Of a stretch of DNA of 64,000 bases, positions 1 through 8,136 are shown piece after piece. Position 1 is the first letter of the stretch. Every line of letters begins with the position of its first letter. The stretch spans positions 1-64,000 of the forward strand of contig JANSWO010000002.1 of the NCBI GenBank assembly GCA_024743435.1, read 5' to 3'. Source of the stretch: Pseudomonadaceae bacterium (GTDB taxonomy: Bacteria; Pseudomonadota; Gammaproteobacteria; Pseudomonadales; Azotimanducaceae). Below the pieces are notes generated by a model. That model had not been told where the DNA came from. It saw nothing but the letters and a program-made list of their open reading frames with translations, and did no database searches. The translations under genes were made by a program, and so were the position numbers.

Positions 1-425
1 CGCTCACGCGTTGTCGGATTCGTGTTCGAAATCCTCGAGTAGCATGATCTACGCTCCGGTTTCTCACTCGAATCCTCCTAGCGTGAGCTTCGCTCGCGAC
101 GCTCTAAACGCCAGAAAACCTCGCGCTGGGTTCGATTGCTGCTGCGCTCGCTCACGCGTTGTCGGATTCGTGTTCGAAATCCTCGAGTAGCATGATCTAC
201 GCTCCGGTTTCTCACTCGAATCCTCCTAGCTTGAGCTTCGCTCGCGACGCTCTAAACGCCAGAAAACCTCGCGCTGGTTTCGATTGCTGCTGCGCTCGCT
301 CACGCGTTGTCGGATTCGTGTTCGAATTCCTCGAGTACCATGACCTACGCTCCGGTTTCTCACTCAAATCCTCCTCGCGTGAGCTTCGCTCGCGACGCTC
401 TGAACGCCAGAGAACCTCGCCCTGA
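1..425. repeat. 148-bp tandem repeat, about 2.9 copies
   Basis: Three head-to-tail copies begin at 1, 149 and 297, a period of exactly 148 bp. Each opens with the same CGCTCACGCGTTGTCGGATT sequence. Copies 1 and 2 are nearly identical. Copy 3 carries more substitutions and stops matching near 425. The first copy begins at the window edge, so the array may extend further left. Short open frames inside the repeat (for example 159-425) exist because the unit has few stops and no plausible ribosome binding site, so I do not call them genes. The array ends about 140 bp before the GST gene. Its function is unknown. Confidence 0.9.
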
Positions 426-566
426 ACCAGATTCTCAGGGCCTGCGGGAAATCGAGTTGTTCGCCTGCGGTTCCACCCCATCTTTGTTCTGCCTCGGAGC
501 TCTCAGATACTCTAACGCGGCTCTTTCAGGCAAACTTGTGGCATCAATTTCAGGGTGGAGAATGAA

Positions 567-1262
567 ATGGCTGATCTGGTTTTATATGGCTCGCCGCTGT
601 CGCCGTTTGCGCGCAAAGTCGAGATGGTTCTGGGGGAGAAGGGACTGGACTACGACTTTGAGAACGTCAGCATTCTGCCCATGCCTGACTGGTTCGCGGA
701 GTTGTCACCGGCACGACGGATCCCGGTACTTCGCGATCGCTCGATTGGCGAGGAAGGAATCCTGGGCACCATTCCGGATTCCTCGGCTATTTGCGGCTAT
801 CTGGAGAAAAAGGCCCCGACGCCGGCGGTTTATCCACAGAGTGCCTATGAATACGGGCGCGCGCTCTTTATGGAGGAATACGCGGATTCAGTGATGGCAA
901 TGCTGGGTGGGATGGGCATTTTCCGAGCAGTAGTGTTTCCCAAATTTCAAGGCAAAGAGTCAGATCTCGATACGGCGCGTACGACATGGCGGGAAAAGTT
1001 GCCGCCGGTGTTGGATTACTTGGAACAGACGCTGGACGGAAACGCATTTTTTGTCGGTGGCGAGTTATCCATCGCTGATATTTCAGTAGCCGCGCAGATT
1101 GCGCAATTGGATATCGTGGTTGGCACCCCCGATGAAGCGCGTTGGCCTGGCGTCGTTGGGCACTATCAGCGCATGACGGAGTTGCCGGGTCTCACGAGTA
1201 ATCTTGCTGCCTGCAGCAAGGTGCTTGCAAACGTGGTCCCCGAAAAGCTGGACCTGAGTTGA
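567..1262 (+). CDS. Glutathione S-transferase family protein
   Basis: A 231-residue cytosolic GST-fold protein. The N-terminal thioredoxin-like domain starts LVLYGSPLSPFARKVEMVL, where the SPFARKV segment lies at the usual glutathione-activating position. A later P-V-L-R-D stretch fits the cis-proline site, and SSAICGYLEKK matches the ESxAIxxYL motif that binds the gamma-glutamyl group. The C-terminal half (GELSIADISVAAQIAQLD) is the all-helical domain with its N-capping motif. I chose ATG 567 because GGTGGAG at 554-560 is well spaced before it. A GTG at 555 would lie inside that site. The gene stops 4 bp before the acyl-CoA dehydrogenase, so the two are probably co-transcribed. The substrate cannot be told from sequence. 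Confidence 0.85.
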   Translation: MADLVLYGSPLSPFARKVEMVLGEKGLDYDFENVSILPMPDWFAELSPARRIPVLRDRSIGEEGILGTIPDSSAICGYLEKKAPTPAVYPQSAYEYGRALFMEEYADSVMAMLGGMGIFRAVVFPKFQGKESDLDTARTTWREKLPPVLDYLEQTLDGNAFFVGGELSIADISVAAQIAQLDIVVGTPDEARWPGVVGHYQRMTELPGLTSNLAACSKVLANVVPEKLDLS

Positions 1263-1266
1263 CGAC

Positions 1267-2427
1267 GTGCTGTTAAGCGAAGAACAGAGCTCGCTGGTCG
1301 ATAACGTCTCGAAACTGTGTTCGGAGTTTGGCGACGACTACTGGCGTGAGCGCGATGAAAAGGGCGGCTTTCCAGAAGCTTTTTACCGCGCTGTGGCCGC
1401 AGGCGGCTGGCTGGGTATCGCAATGCCTGAGAAGTACGGCGGTGCCGGGTTGGGTATCACGGAGGCATCGCTGCTCGTCAACGCGGTGGCCCGTTCCGGC
1501 GCGGGCATGTCAGGTGCTTCAGCAATTCACCTGAATATCTTCGGCCTGAATCCGGTGATTGTGTTTGGCACCGACGAACAGTGCCAGCGACACCTGCCAC
1601 CGCTAATTGCTGGTGAAGAAAAGGCCTGCTTTGCCGTTACCGAACCCAATGCCGGTCTGAATACCACTGCGCTCGAGACGTTGGCTGAGCGCGAGGGAAA
1701 TGAGTATCTCGTTAACGGTCAGAAGCTGTGGACGACTACCGCGCAAGTTGCGGACAAATTTCTGCTGCTGGCTCGTACCACGCCGCTGGACAAGGTGAAG
1801 CGCTCAACCGAGGGGCTGACGCTTTTCTACACCGATTTTGATCGCAGCCGTATTGAGGTACGTGAGATAGCCAAAATGGGTCGCAAGGCGATCGATTCCA
1901 ACGCCATTTTCATCGATGACTTGCGCATTCCTGAGCAGGACCTGATTGGCGAGGAGGGGCGGGGCTTCGAGTACATCCTGCACGGGCTCAACCCGGAGCG
2001 AATCCTTATTGCTGCCGAGGCGATTGGCCTGGGTCAGGTTGCGCTCGATCGGGCGAGCGCCTACGCGCGAGACCGGGTGGTTTTTGGCCGTCCTATCGGG
2101 CAAAACCAGGGCATCGCGCACCCGCTAGCTAAGTGCTGGATGGAGTTGAATGCAGCCTGGCACACAACGATGGACGCCGCGATGCGCTATGACATGGGTC
2201 TATCCTGTGGCTCCCAGGCGAACTCTGCAAAGTATCTCGGTGCCGAGGCGGGGCATCATGCCTGTGAAACAGCAGTACTGACCCATGGCGGCATGGGCTA
2301 CGCGAAGGAGTACCACGTTGAGCGGTGGCTGCGCGAAAGCTATATCCCAAGAATCGCCCCAGTGAGCCGAGAGCTGATCTGTTGCTTCATCGCAGAGCGA
2401 GAACTGGGGTTACCGAAGTCGTATTAA
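1267..2427 (+). CDS. Acyl-CoA dehydrogenase
   Basis: A 386-residue FAD-dependent acyl-CoA dehydrogenase of normal family length, catalysing alpha,beta-desaturation of an acyl-CoA with electrons passed to ETF. The N-terminal helical domain is followed by the FAD/substrate motif CFAVTEPNAGLNTTALET and then NGQKLWTT in the beta domain. The C-terminal domain has the DRVVFGRPIGQNQGIAHPLA motif and THGGMGYAKEYHVERWLRE. In that last stretch the Glu of KEYHVE sits where medium-chain enzymes have the catalytic base. The start is GTG, 4 bp after the GST stop. The chain-length or branched-chain specificity cannot be read from sequence. Confidence 0.92.
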   Translation: MLLSEEQSSLVDNVSKLCSEFGDDYWRERDEKGGFPEAFYRAVAAGGWLGIAMPEKYGGAGLGITEASLLVNAVARSGAGMSGASAIHLNIFGLNPVIVFGTDEQCQRHLPPLIAGEEKACFAVTEPNAGLNTTALETLAEREGNEYLVNGQKLWTTTAQVADKFLLLARTTPLDKVKRSTEGLTLFYTDFDRSRIEVREIAKMGRKAIDSNAIFIDDLRIPEQDLIGEEGRGFEYILHGLNPERILIAAEAIGLGQVALDRASAYARDRVVFGRPIGQNQGIAHPLAKCWMELNAAWHTTMDAAMRYDMGLSCGSQANSAKYLGAEAGHHACETAVLTHGGMGYAKEYHVERWLRESYIPRIAPVSRELICCFIAERELGLPKSY

Positions 2428-2544
2428 CGGCGGATCGAGAAGAACCTGACATACCATCCTGTAGGATTCGTCGAGTGTAAGCAGGGCGATCGAAACCAGT
2501 AATACGCTCTGTAACTCAAACCAGATAACGAAAGAAGAGGCACT

Positions 2545-3036
2545 ATGACAACGCCTAATCTGAGCTGAGGTCACGTCAACATCAATGTCAGCGACCTCGA
2601 CGCGTCAATTGCGTTCTACGACAAATTAGGTTTCAGCTTGCTGATCCCCGGCGTGCCGTATCTCGGCATAAGTAAGGACTCAGTAGCTGAGATTCCAGCC
2701 GCACAGAGCAATGCATTGGCTGTACCGGCAGGTACGACCGCGCGCGCCTGCATCATGCAGCTTGATGAAGGGTTTCCGAAGATTGATTTGACCGAGTATT
2801 CAAAGGGTTCGCCACATGCGGCGGCCGCGAATGATGACTTGGGAATCGCTCGCCTCTGCCTTGCCACGCAGAACCTTGCGCAGGACTACGCACTCTTAAT
2901 CGATGCTGGGGTGGAATTCCTGTCTGAACCGACAGAAGGTGTTGGCGGGTTAGCAGATATCGCGATTTGTCGTGACCCCGACGGAGCTTTGATTGAATTG
3001 ATCGAGCTGCACCTCGACAAGTGGGTTGCGACTTAA
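2545..3036 (+). pseudogene. VOC/glyoxalase-family gene with in-frame TGA at codon 8
   Basis: The frame opens with ATG 2545 behind AAGAGG (2535-2540) and reads MTTPNLS, then TGA at 2566-2568. It continues in the same frame as GHVNINVSDLDASIAFYDKL, a typical first strand of a vicinal-oxygen-chelate protein. The rest runs to 3036 with the second-half motif DPDGALIELIELH. Without the TGA the protein would be 163 residues, a normal single VOC unit. The missing residue is most simply Trp (TGG to TGA). A restart at TTG 2638 would remove the first strand and its likely metal-binding His. I treat the gene as a nonsense-interrupted pseudogene or a sequencing error. Confidence 0.8.
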
Positions 3037-3162
3037 CGTTATCTGGGTGGTCACCTGAACCAATGCCGGATTGGATCGAGCTGATGGGCTGCTTCTGCTC
3101 TTTTGGTATCAACTTTCGAACTATCGGACATTTTCGAGAACCGACTATCGCTCGCAGTCCAA

Positions 3163-3585
3163 TCAGATACGCCAGCGCCCTTCTTTGAACGCGAGCAGGG
3201 CCTTTCGAGCGGCCTTCTGATCATCCTCCGTGCTCCGTCTGAAGCCCTGTGCAAGAAAGTGGTGAAATCCCTCTGGGATATCCCGAGCGTTACCTGTGCG
3301 TTTGTAGCCCATCGACCAGTCTTCGAATGAGCGCTCCTCTATCTCGTGACGTAACACGATGTGGGGATCACTGTGTCTCGGGTCGGTATCGATGCGGCTG
3401 TAGATCTCATTCACTTGAGACTCCTCGCCCTCCAGAACCTGAATGAACCCGCCCTCGTGGTAGAGCAACATCCCGGTTACACCCACTCGCGCGTTGTTGG
3501 TGCGTGCCTGGTCCAGGAGTGCGTCCAGTTCTTCCTCGCTCACCTCGGCTGTTGCTCGGCTGACATAGACAAGTTGGTAGATCAC
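3163..3585 (-). CDS. BLUF-domain blue-light photosensor
   Basis: A 140-residue protein made almost entirely of a BLUF domain, which binds FAD and senses blue light. From GTG 3585 the photoactive residues fall at expected places: Tyr7 in MIYQLVYVSRA, Asn30/31 before VGVTGMLLY, Gln49 in GFIQVLEG, and Trp90/Met92 in SFEDWSMGY. About 45 residues follow as a helical tail, with no recognisable output domain, so it is a short-BLUF protein acting through a partner. The open frame extends upstream to 3810, but nothing before 3585 is conserved-looking and it would cover the promoter of the divergent crotonase gene. The start has only a weak Shine-Dalgarno sequence. Confidence 0.85.
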   Translation of the reverse strand: MIYQLVYVSRATAEVSEEELDALLDQARTNNARVGVTGMLLYHEGGFIQVLEGEESQVNEIYSRIDTDPRHSDPHIVLRHEIEERSFEDWSMGYKRTGNARDIPEGFHHFLAQGFRRSTEDDQKAARKALLAFKEGRWRI

Positions 3586-3786
3586 GATGTGCTGACTCTT
3601 ACTTACGATTCCTACTTCGGGTATCGGCCGTGTTGCTCTCAACTTTAGCTGAGATGACCTCAATTGCCCTCGAGCTGGACAGCTGACCGGGTGGGTGTGT
3701 TGCCAGCGAAGTATTACCTCGGCAAGCTGGTAGGGCAGAGCACATCCGATGTGAACGCTCCACCTACCACTGCACAAGGATTCGAC

Positions 3787-4524
3787 ATGACTGACTTGGT
3801 GACACGACAAGATGCCGACGGTACGGCGATATTGACGCTAAACAGGCCAGACAAACTCAATTCGCTTACCGTTGCCATGTTTCGCCAGCTGCGCGAGCAC
3901 ACAGCAGATATTCGCCGGGATGACGCTGTGCGGTGTGTGGTACTGCGTGGTGCGGGCAAGTGTTTCTCAGCAGGCCATGATCTAGCCGATATCGCATCAG
4001 GCGAAGAGGTGCCTTCGCGCGGTTGGCACTCAGAAACATTGAGGTTGCTCGAAAAGCTTCCCAAACCGGTTATCGCTGCGGTGCACGGTCATTGCTACAC
4101 GGGCGCACTGGAAGTCGCGCTCGCTGCGGATTTCATCGTTGCAGCCGAGAGCGCTCGTTTCGGCGATACCCACTCAAAGTGGGCGCTGACGCCAGTGTGG
4201 GGTATGAGCCAGCGCTTGCCCAGACGAGTAGGGCTGGCAACCGCGAAACGGCTGATGTTTACGGCAGAATTTGTGCCAGCCGCTGAGGCGCTTCGTATCG
4301 GGCTGTGTGAGATGGTCATTCCGGATGATCAGTTTGATGCGGAGATAGAAAAACTCACAGCCCAGATCTGTGCGAACTCCGGCTTCAGCCATGCGGCAAA
4401 TAAACGTCTATTGGAGGCAACGGATGGCGGTGGCGTAGATGCTGGATTGCAATGGGAAGTGATGGAAAGCGAAGGCACCGGCCCGGACATGGCGGAGCGT
4501 ATCGCAGTGTTCAACAAACGATGA
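3787..4524 (+). CDS. Enoyl-CoA hydratase/isomerase family protein
   Basis: A 245-residue crotonase-fold protein. Motifs in order are ILTLNRPDKLNSL near the N-terminus, LRGAGKCFSAGHDL forming the first oxyanion-hole region, and AAVHGHCYTGALEVALAAD, whose Glu matches one catalytic acid of hydratases. FGDTHSKWALTPVWGMSQRL follows, where the second catalytic acid normally sits and is not clearly present. The exact reaction (hydration, isomerisation or hydrolysis) is therefore open. ATG 3787 is chosen because the family N-terminus begins at MTDLVTRQ; the frame extends upstream without conserved sequence. It is divergent from the BLUF gene across about 200 bp. Confidence 0.88.
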   Translation: MTDLVTRQDADGTAILTLNRPDKLNSLTVAMFRQLREHTADIRRDDAVRCVVLRGAGKCFSAGHDLADIASGEEVPSRGWHSETLRLLEKLPKPVIAAVHGHCYTGALEVALAADFIVAAESARFGDTHSKWALTPVWGMSQRLPRRVGLATAKRLMFTAEFVPAAEALRIGLCEMVIPDDQFDAEIEKLTAQICANSGFSHAANKRLLEATDGGGVDAGLQWEVMESEGTGPDMAERIAVFNKR

Positions 4525-4639
4525 CGCGATAGCTTTTAGTGGTTGCCGAACCTCGCCAGATATACCGGTTTATACCGGGTGAACGCGCAGCAAGGTGTGT
4601 GAGAAGATTTCAATTAGGAAAATGTGAAAGGAGAATTCT

Positions 4640-4927
4640 GTGGCTAATGAGGGTTATCACGAGCCGGTTCAGGAGCTTTCGGATGAAACTCGTGACATGC
4701 ATCGAGCGATCACCTCGCTCATGGAAGAGCTTGAGGCAGTGGACTGGTACAACCAACGGGTTGATGCCTGTAAGGACGACGAACTGAAGGCCATCCTCGA
4801 ACACAATCGAGATGAAGAGAAAGAGCACGCGGCGATGGTGCTGGAGTGGATTCGACGCCGAGACCCAGTCTTGGATGGGGAGTTGCGTGACTTCCTGTTT
4901 ACCGACAAACCAATCGCCCACAAGTAG
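4640..4927 (+). CDS. Encapsulated-ferritin-like (EncFtn) iron-binding protein
   Basis: A 95-residue two-helix ferritin-like protein matching the EncFtn family, which dimerises to form a di-iron ferroxidase site and in known cases is packed inside an encapsulin shell. The segment MEELEAVDWYNQR and the segment HNRDEEKEHAAM hold the family residues; Glu30, Trp36, Glu60 and His63 align with the metal-binding and nearby residues of the characterised Rhodospirillum protein. The start is GTG 4640 after AAAGGAGAA. The protein ends at PIAHK and shows no C-terminal cargo-loading peptide. No encapsulin gene lies on either side; the neighbours are a crotonase and a convergent sulfatase. Confidence 0.88.
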   Translation: MANEGYHEPVQELSDETRDMHRAITSLMEELEAVDWYNQRVDACKDDELKAILEHNRDEEKEHAAMVLEWIRRRDPVLDGELRDFLFTDKPIAHK

Positions 4928-4954
4928 CGGTTGCGCGTTGTCTAAAGCACTCTG

Positions 4955-6352
4955 TTACTCGGCGCGTCGCTCGTCGGTCCTGTCGCTAAACGTGCTCATG
5001 ACCTGGCGAGCGTGCGCCTGCAACAGAACTTGTACATCTTCCTCATCCGCTAGTCGATCGAAGAGTTCCAGCGGGTCTTGCTCTAAATGATAGAGCTCTC
5101 TTGCCTGTCCGCGTCGATCAAGCAACAGTTTCCAGTGGCCGCGTCGAACGGCGTATTCAAGGTCGGATACCGAGTCCAGCGCCCAAAACAGGGTGCGTTC
5201 CTCTAAAGCCTTGCCTTGCCATGCGTCAGAGACGTTGATGCCGTCCAGTATGCGATCGTCTGGCACCTTTGCACCCGCGATCTCAGCGAGAGTTACATAC
5301 AGATCCATACCAATGATGGCTTCGCTGCTTGATGAGCCGGCATCCACCATGCCTGGATAGCGGACAATCGCGGGCACGCGGATGCCGCCCTCGTACAGGC
5401 CATGCTTTCGCCCACGCAAGCCGCCAGTGCTGCCGTAGGCATTGACTTCCCACCAGTGGATCCAGTCGGAGGTGACCGGGCCGTTGTCGCTGACGAACAC
5501 GACAACCGTGTTGTCGGTGAATCCCAGGTTGTCGATCTGATCAAGAACGCGACCTAGTTGATGATCCATGTAGGTTATGTTGGCGTAGTACTCACCCGGA
5601 CCGCGGGGGATTAATTTGCCCTTGGGTGGCTCGGCCTCGCCGGATGGGATCGGCACGATCGGTCCGTTAGTGAAGCGCTTATAGAGGGCATTGAAATCTG
5701 CCGGGTTCTCAATCGTCGTGTGCGGTTCGGCCATGCTCAGATAGAGGAAGAACGGCGTGTCGGCGCTCTGCTCGCTTAGCCACTCAATGGAGGCGTCGGC
5801 GTAGAGATCAGCCGTGTAACCCTCCTGAGGCGGCAACTTCTCGCGGCCTCGGTAGATGTTGGTCGGGTTTCGGTTAGTCGGAATCTGAAAGGCGTTGTGA
5901 CCATAGAAGTTATCGAAGCCCTGATCCATGGGTTGCGGCTCGTTCTCTGAACCGAGGTTGGCGTTCAGATGCCATTTGCCAATGAGCGCGGTGTTGTAGC
6001 CCTCGTTCTTCAGTAGTTCAGCCAGCGTGATTTCTTCGCTGCGCAGGAATATGCCGGAGCCTTCGGGAATCCAGCTTTTGATACCGGTGCGATAGGGCGT
6101 TCGGCCGGTGAGTACTCCCGCCCGAGACGGAGAGCACAGGCCAGACGGTGCGTAGTACTGGGTTAGCCGCATGCCGTCGTTTGCGAGCTGGTCAAGGTTG
6201 GGTGATTCGATCACCGGATGACCGTAGACGCCCAGATCGCCGTAACCGAGGTCGTCTACCGTGATCAGAACGATGTTCGGTTTTTCAGCAGCCGCGACGA
6301 GTTGTGCGCCAAGTACAAAGACAATGGCGACGATAAGCTGCGTCTTTGCCAC
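4955..6352 (-). CDS. Secreted sulfatase (arylsulfatase family)
   Basis: A 465-residue type I sulfatase. Residues 1-21 form a signal peptide ending VAA-AE, so the enzyme is exported. LITVDDLGYGDLG supplies the metal-binding aspartates (Asp33, Asp34). GLCSPSRAGVLTGR holds the CxPxR signature, with Cys73 expected to be converted to formylglycine. IGKWHL and VVFVSDNGP add the remaining active-site Lys, His, Asp and Asn. It would hydrolyse a sulfate ester outside the cytoplasm. Its GTG start overlaps the stop of the upstream dioxygenase gene by one base (TAGTG), which suggests translational coupling. No formylglycine-generating enzyme gene lies in the window. Confidence 0.92.
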   Translation of the reverse strand: MAKTQLIVAIVFVLGAQLVAAAEKPNIVLITVDDLGYGDLGVYGHPVIESPNLDQLANDGMRLTQYYAPSGLCSPSRAGVLTGRTPYRTGIKSWIPEGSGIFLRSEEITLAELLKNEGYNTALIGKWHLNANLGSENEPQPMDQGFDNFYGHNAFQIPTNRNPTNIYRGREKLPPQEGYTADLYADASIEWLSEQSADTPFFLYLSMAEPHTTIENPADFNALYKRFTNGPIVPIPSGEAEPPKGKLIPRGPGEYYANITYMDHQLGRVLDQIDNLGFTDNTVVVFVSDNGPVTSDWIHWWEVNAYGSTGGLRGRKHGLYEGGIRVPAIVRYPGMVDAGSSSSEAIIGMDLYVTLAEIAGAKVPDDRILDGINVSDAWQGKALEERTLFWALDSVSDLEYAVRRGHWKLLLDRRGQARELYHLEQDPLELFDRLADEEDVQVLLQAHARQVMSTFSDRTDERRAE

Positions 6353-7245
6353 TAGCGCGGCGTGTCTCCAATAATCGTCACTCGCTCAACCACTCGCCGG
6401 GCTGGTGCGTAATCAGATACCGCATAGTGTTGGGCGGAACGGTTGTCCCAGAACGCGATCGAGTTTTTCTGCCAGCGAAAACGACACTGATACTCCGGAA
6501 TGCGTGACTGGCTATAGAGATAGTTCAGCATGGTCTCGGATTCTTCCGGCTCCATGCCGATAATCTCTTTGGTAAACGCAGCGTTTACGTATAGAGCGCG
6601 TTTGCCGGTCTCAGGGTGTGTACGAACCACGGGGTGTTCGGGGTTTGGGTATTTCGCGTTGAACGCGGCGACTTCTTCATCGGTTGCGCCACGCTTGATC
6701 ATGGCTCGCCGAAAGCCGCTGAAATCGTGTCGGGCAACGGCCTGGTCGATTTTTTCTTTTATGTGGTCGTCAAGGCGTTCGTAGGCAAGCACCATGTCGG
6801 CAAACAGCGTGTCACCGCCCCGGTCGGGCACTTCGATGGCCCGGAGAACACTGCCCAGCGACGGTTGTGCGCGCCAGGTGACGTCTGAATGCCAGATGTT
6901 CTCCGTACCGCGATGATCGCCGTCGTGGGTGATCTGCAGTACCTTGGGATAGCCTTCTTTCTCCGGCGCAAAAGGGTGCACCTCAAGCTCGCCGAACCAT
7001 GCGGAGAATCGCATGTGATCTTCGGTAGTGATGTCCTGGTCGCGAAAGAAGATGACTTTCCAGTCGAGCAGCGCCTGGCGGATCTGTTGCATCACGTTTT
7101 CGGACAACTCCTCGCGCAGATCAACGCCGCTGATTTCGGCGCCGATGGTTCCGGTTAGAGGTTCGACTCGAATTGCGTCGTAGTCGGGTAGGGCGGACTG
7201 CTCCATTGCCCGAATCCGATGAACGTTTGGCGCCTGAAATGCCAT
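6352..7245 (-). CDS. TauD/TfdA-family 2-oxoglutarate dioxygenase
   Basis: A 297-residue Fe(II)/2-oxoglutarate-dependent dioxygenase. IRVEPLTGTIGAEISGVDL is the standard N-terminus. ENIWHSDVTW carries the HxD metal motif, DNRSAQHYAVSDY the distal metal His, and RRVVERVTIIGD the Arg that binds 2-oxoglutarate. The family hydroxylates taurine, alkyl sulfates, phenoxyacetates and other acids. I place the start at ATG 7245 behind AGGAGAGG; the upstream 54 codons lack conserved sequence. The gene runs directly into the sulfatase gene with one shared base, so an organosulfur substrate is a reasonable but unproven inference. Confidence 0.88.
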   Translation of the reverse strand: MAFQAPNVHRIRAMEQSALPDYDAIRVEPLTGTIGAEISGVDLREELSENVMQQIRQALLDWKVIFFRDQDITTEDHMRFSAWFGELEVHPFAPEKEGYPKVLQITHDGDHRGTENIWHSDVTWRAQPSLGSVLRAIEVPDRGGDTLFADMVLAYERLDDHIKEKIDQAVARHDFSGFRRAMIKRGATDEEVAAFNAKYPNPEHPVVRTHPETGKRALYVNAAFTKEIIGMEPEESETMLNYLYSQSRIPEYQCRFRWQKNSIAFWDNRSAQHYAVSDYAPARRVVERVTIIGDTPR

Positions 7246-7306
7246 GTAACCTCTCCTGCTACGTGTCTCGTCGGTGTTGACTGCTTCTCGCTTTGACCTT
7301 AGGAAT

Positions 7307-8089
7307 TTATTGGCCCGAAAACTTGGCGTCGCGCTTTTCCAGAAACGCGGCGACCCCTTCTTTGAAATCGCGAGTCGTGCCTGCTTCGTTCTGAGTTTTC
7401 GCCTCAAGGTCCAGCTGCTGCTCGTAGCTGTTGTGCACGGACTGCCAGTACAACTGCCGCGTCATGGCGATCGAGCGGGGACCGTTGGCCAGCTTCTGCG
7501 CGATCTCCATAGCGCCGCTCATGAGTGCATCCTGATCATCGAACAAGCGATTGATCAAACCCCATTCGAGGGCTTGCGCAGCCGGCAGCCGTTCGGCGAG
7601 CAGAGACAATTCCATTGCCCGTCCCCAGCCCACCAGGCGAGGCAGGAGGAACGTTGAGCCGCCATCCGGAACGAGCCCAATGCGCGTGAATGCCTGCAGG
7701 AAAAACGCGTTGCGAGACGCGCAAACGATATCGCCCATGACAGCGAAGCTCATCCCAACGCCCGCAGCGGCGCCATTGACTGCCGTGACGATGGGCATCG
7801 GCAGGTCGCGTAGCTTGAGCAGGATGGGGTGGTAGCGTTCTCTCAACCCGTCGCCGGATTGCTGGCGCCGCTTCGGATTGCTTCGATCGCCATCGGACAG
7901 GTTCGCGCCAGCACAGAAGCCGCGACCTTCGCCGGTGAGCAGCAGCGCCCGCGCGTCAGAATCACGCAGGTCCATCAGCGCTTCGTTGAAATCGTCCAGC
8001 ATCTGACCGCCAACCGCGTTCATAACTTCTGGATGATTGAATTTCAGAACAGCGACGCTGCCTTCGTGAGTCAGTGACATGTGTTGCAT
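7307..8089 (-). CDS. Enoyl-CoA hydratase/isomerase family protein (PaaG-like)
   Basis: A 260-residue crotonase-fold protein. VAVLKFNHPEVMNAVGGQM and LTGEGRGFCAGANLSDG are the CoA-binding and first oxyanion-hole motifs. VNGAAAGVGMSFAVMGDIV is the second. In GLVPDGGSTFLLPRLVGW an Asp replaces the Glu of classic hydratases, as in PaaG-type ring-epoxide isomerases and some enoyl-CoA isomerases. I therefore favour an isomerase over a simple hydratase. The start is ATG 8089 after GGCGGA; ATG 8080 is an alternative. The TauD gene follows after 61 bp on the same strand. Confidence 0.87.
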   Translation of the reverse strand: MQHMSLTHEGSVAVLKFNHPEVMNAVGGQMLDDFNEALMDLRDSDARALLLTGEGRGFCAGANLSDGDRSNPKRRQQSGDGLRERYHPILLKLRDLPMPIVTAVNGAAAGVGMSFAVMGDIVCASRNAFFLQAFTRIGLVPDGGSTFLLPRLVGWGRAMELSLLAERLPAAQALEWGLINRLFDDQDALMSGAMEIAQKLANGPRSIAMTRQLYWQSVHNSYEQQLDLEAKTQNEAGTTRDFKEGVAAFLEKRDAKFSGQ

Positions 8090-8136
8090 GGCAATCCGCC
8101 TTTTTCTGTTTCGAATTCTGGTGTGGTTGCGTTGTC

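Noticed and set aside
1-425. CRISPR array
   Set aside because: The 148-bp units are contiguous with no unique spacers, far too long for CRISPR repeats, and no cas genes are near.
159-425. Short protein-coding frames within the 148-bp repeat
   Set aside because: They recur because the unit repeats, lack ribosome binding sites and read as low-complexity basic sequence.
2566-2568. TGA as a selenocysteine codon in the VOC gene
   Set aside because: No selenocysteine is known at this position of the family, the neighbouring sequence fits Trp, and I see no obvious SECIS-like hairpin just after the TGA. TGA is used as an ordinary stop elsewhere in the window.
4928-4954. Encapsulin gene next to the EncFtn gene
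   Set aside because: Only 27 bp separate it from the convergent sulfatase, and no encapsulin-like protein is encoded anywhere in the window.
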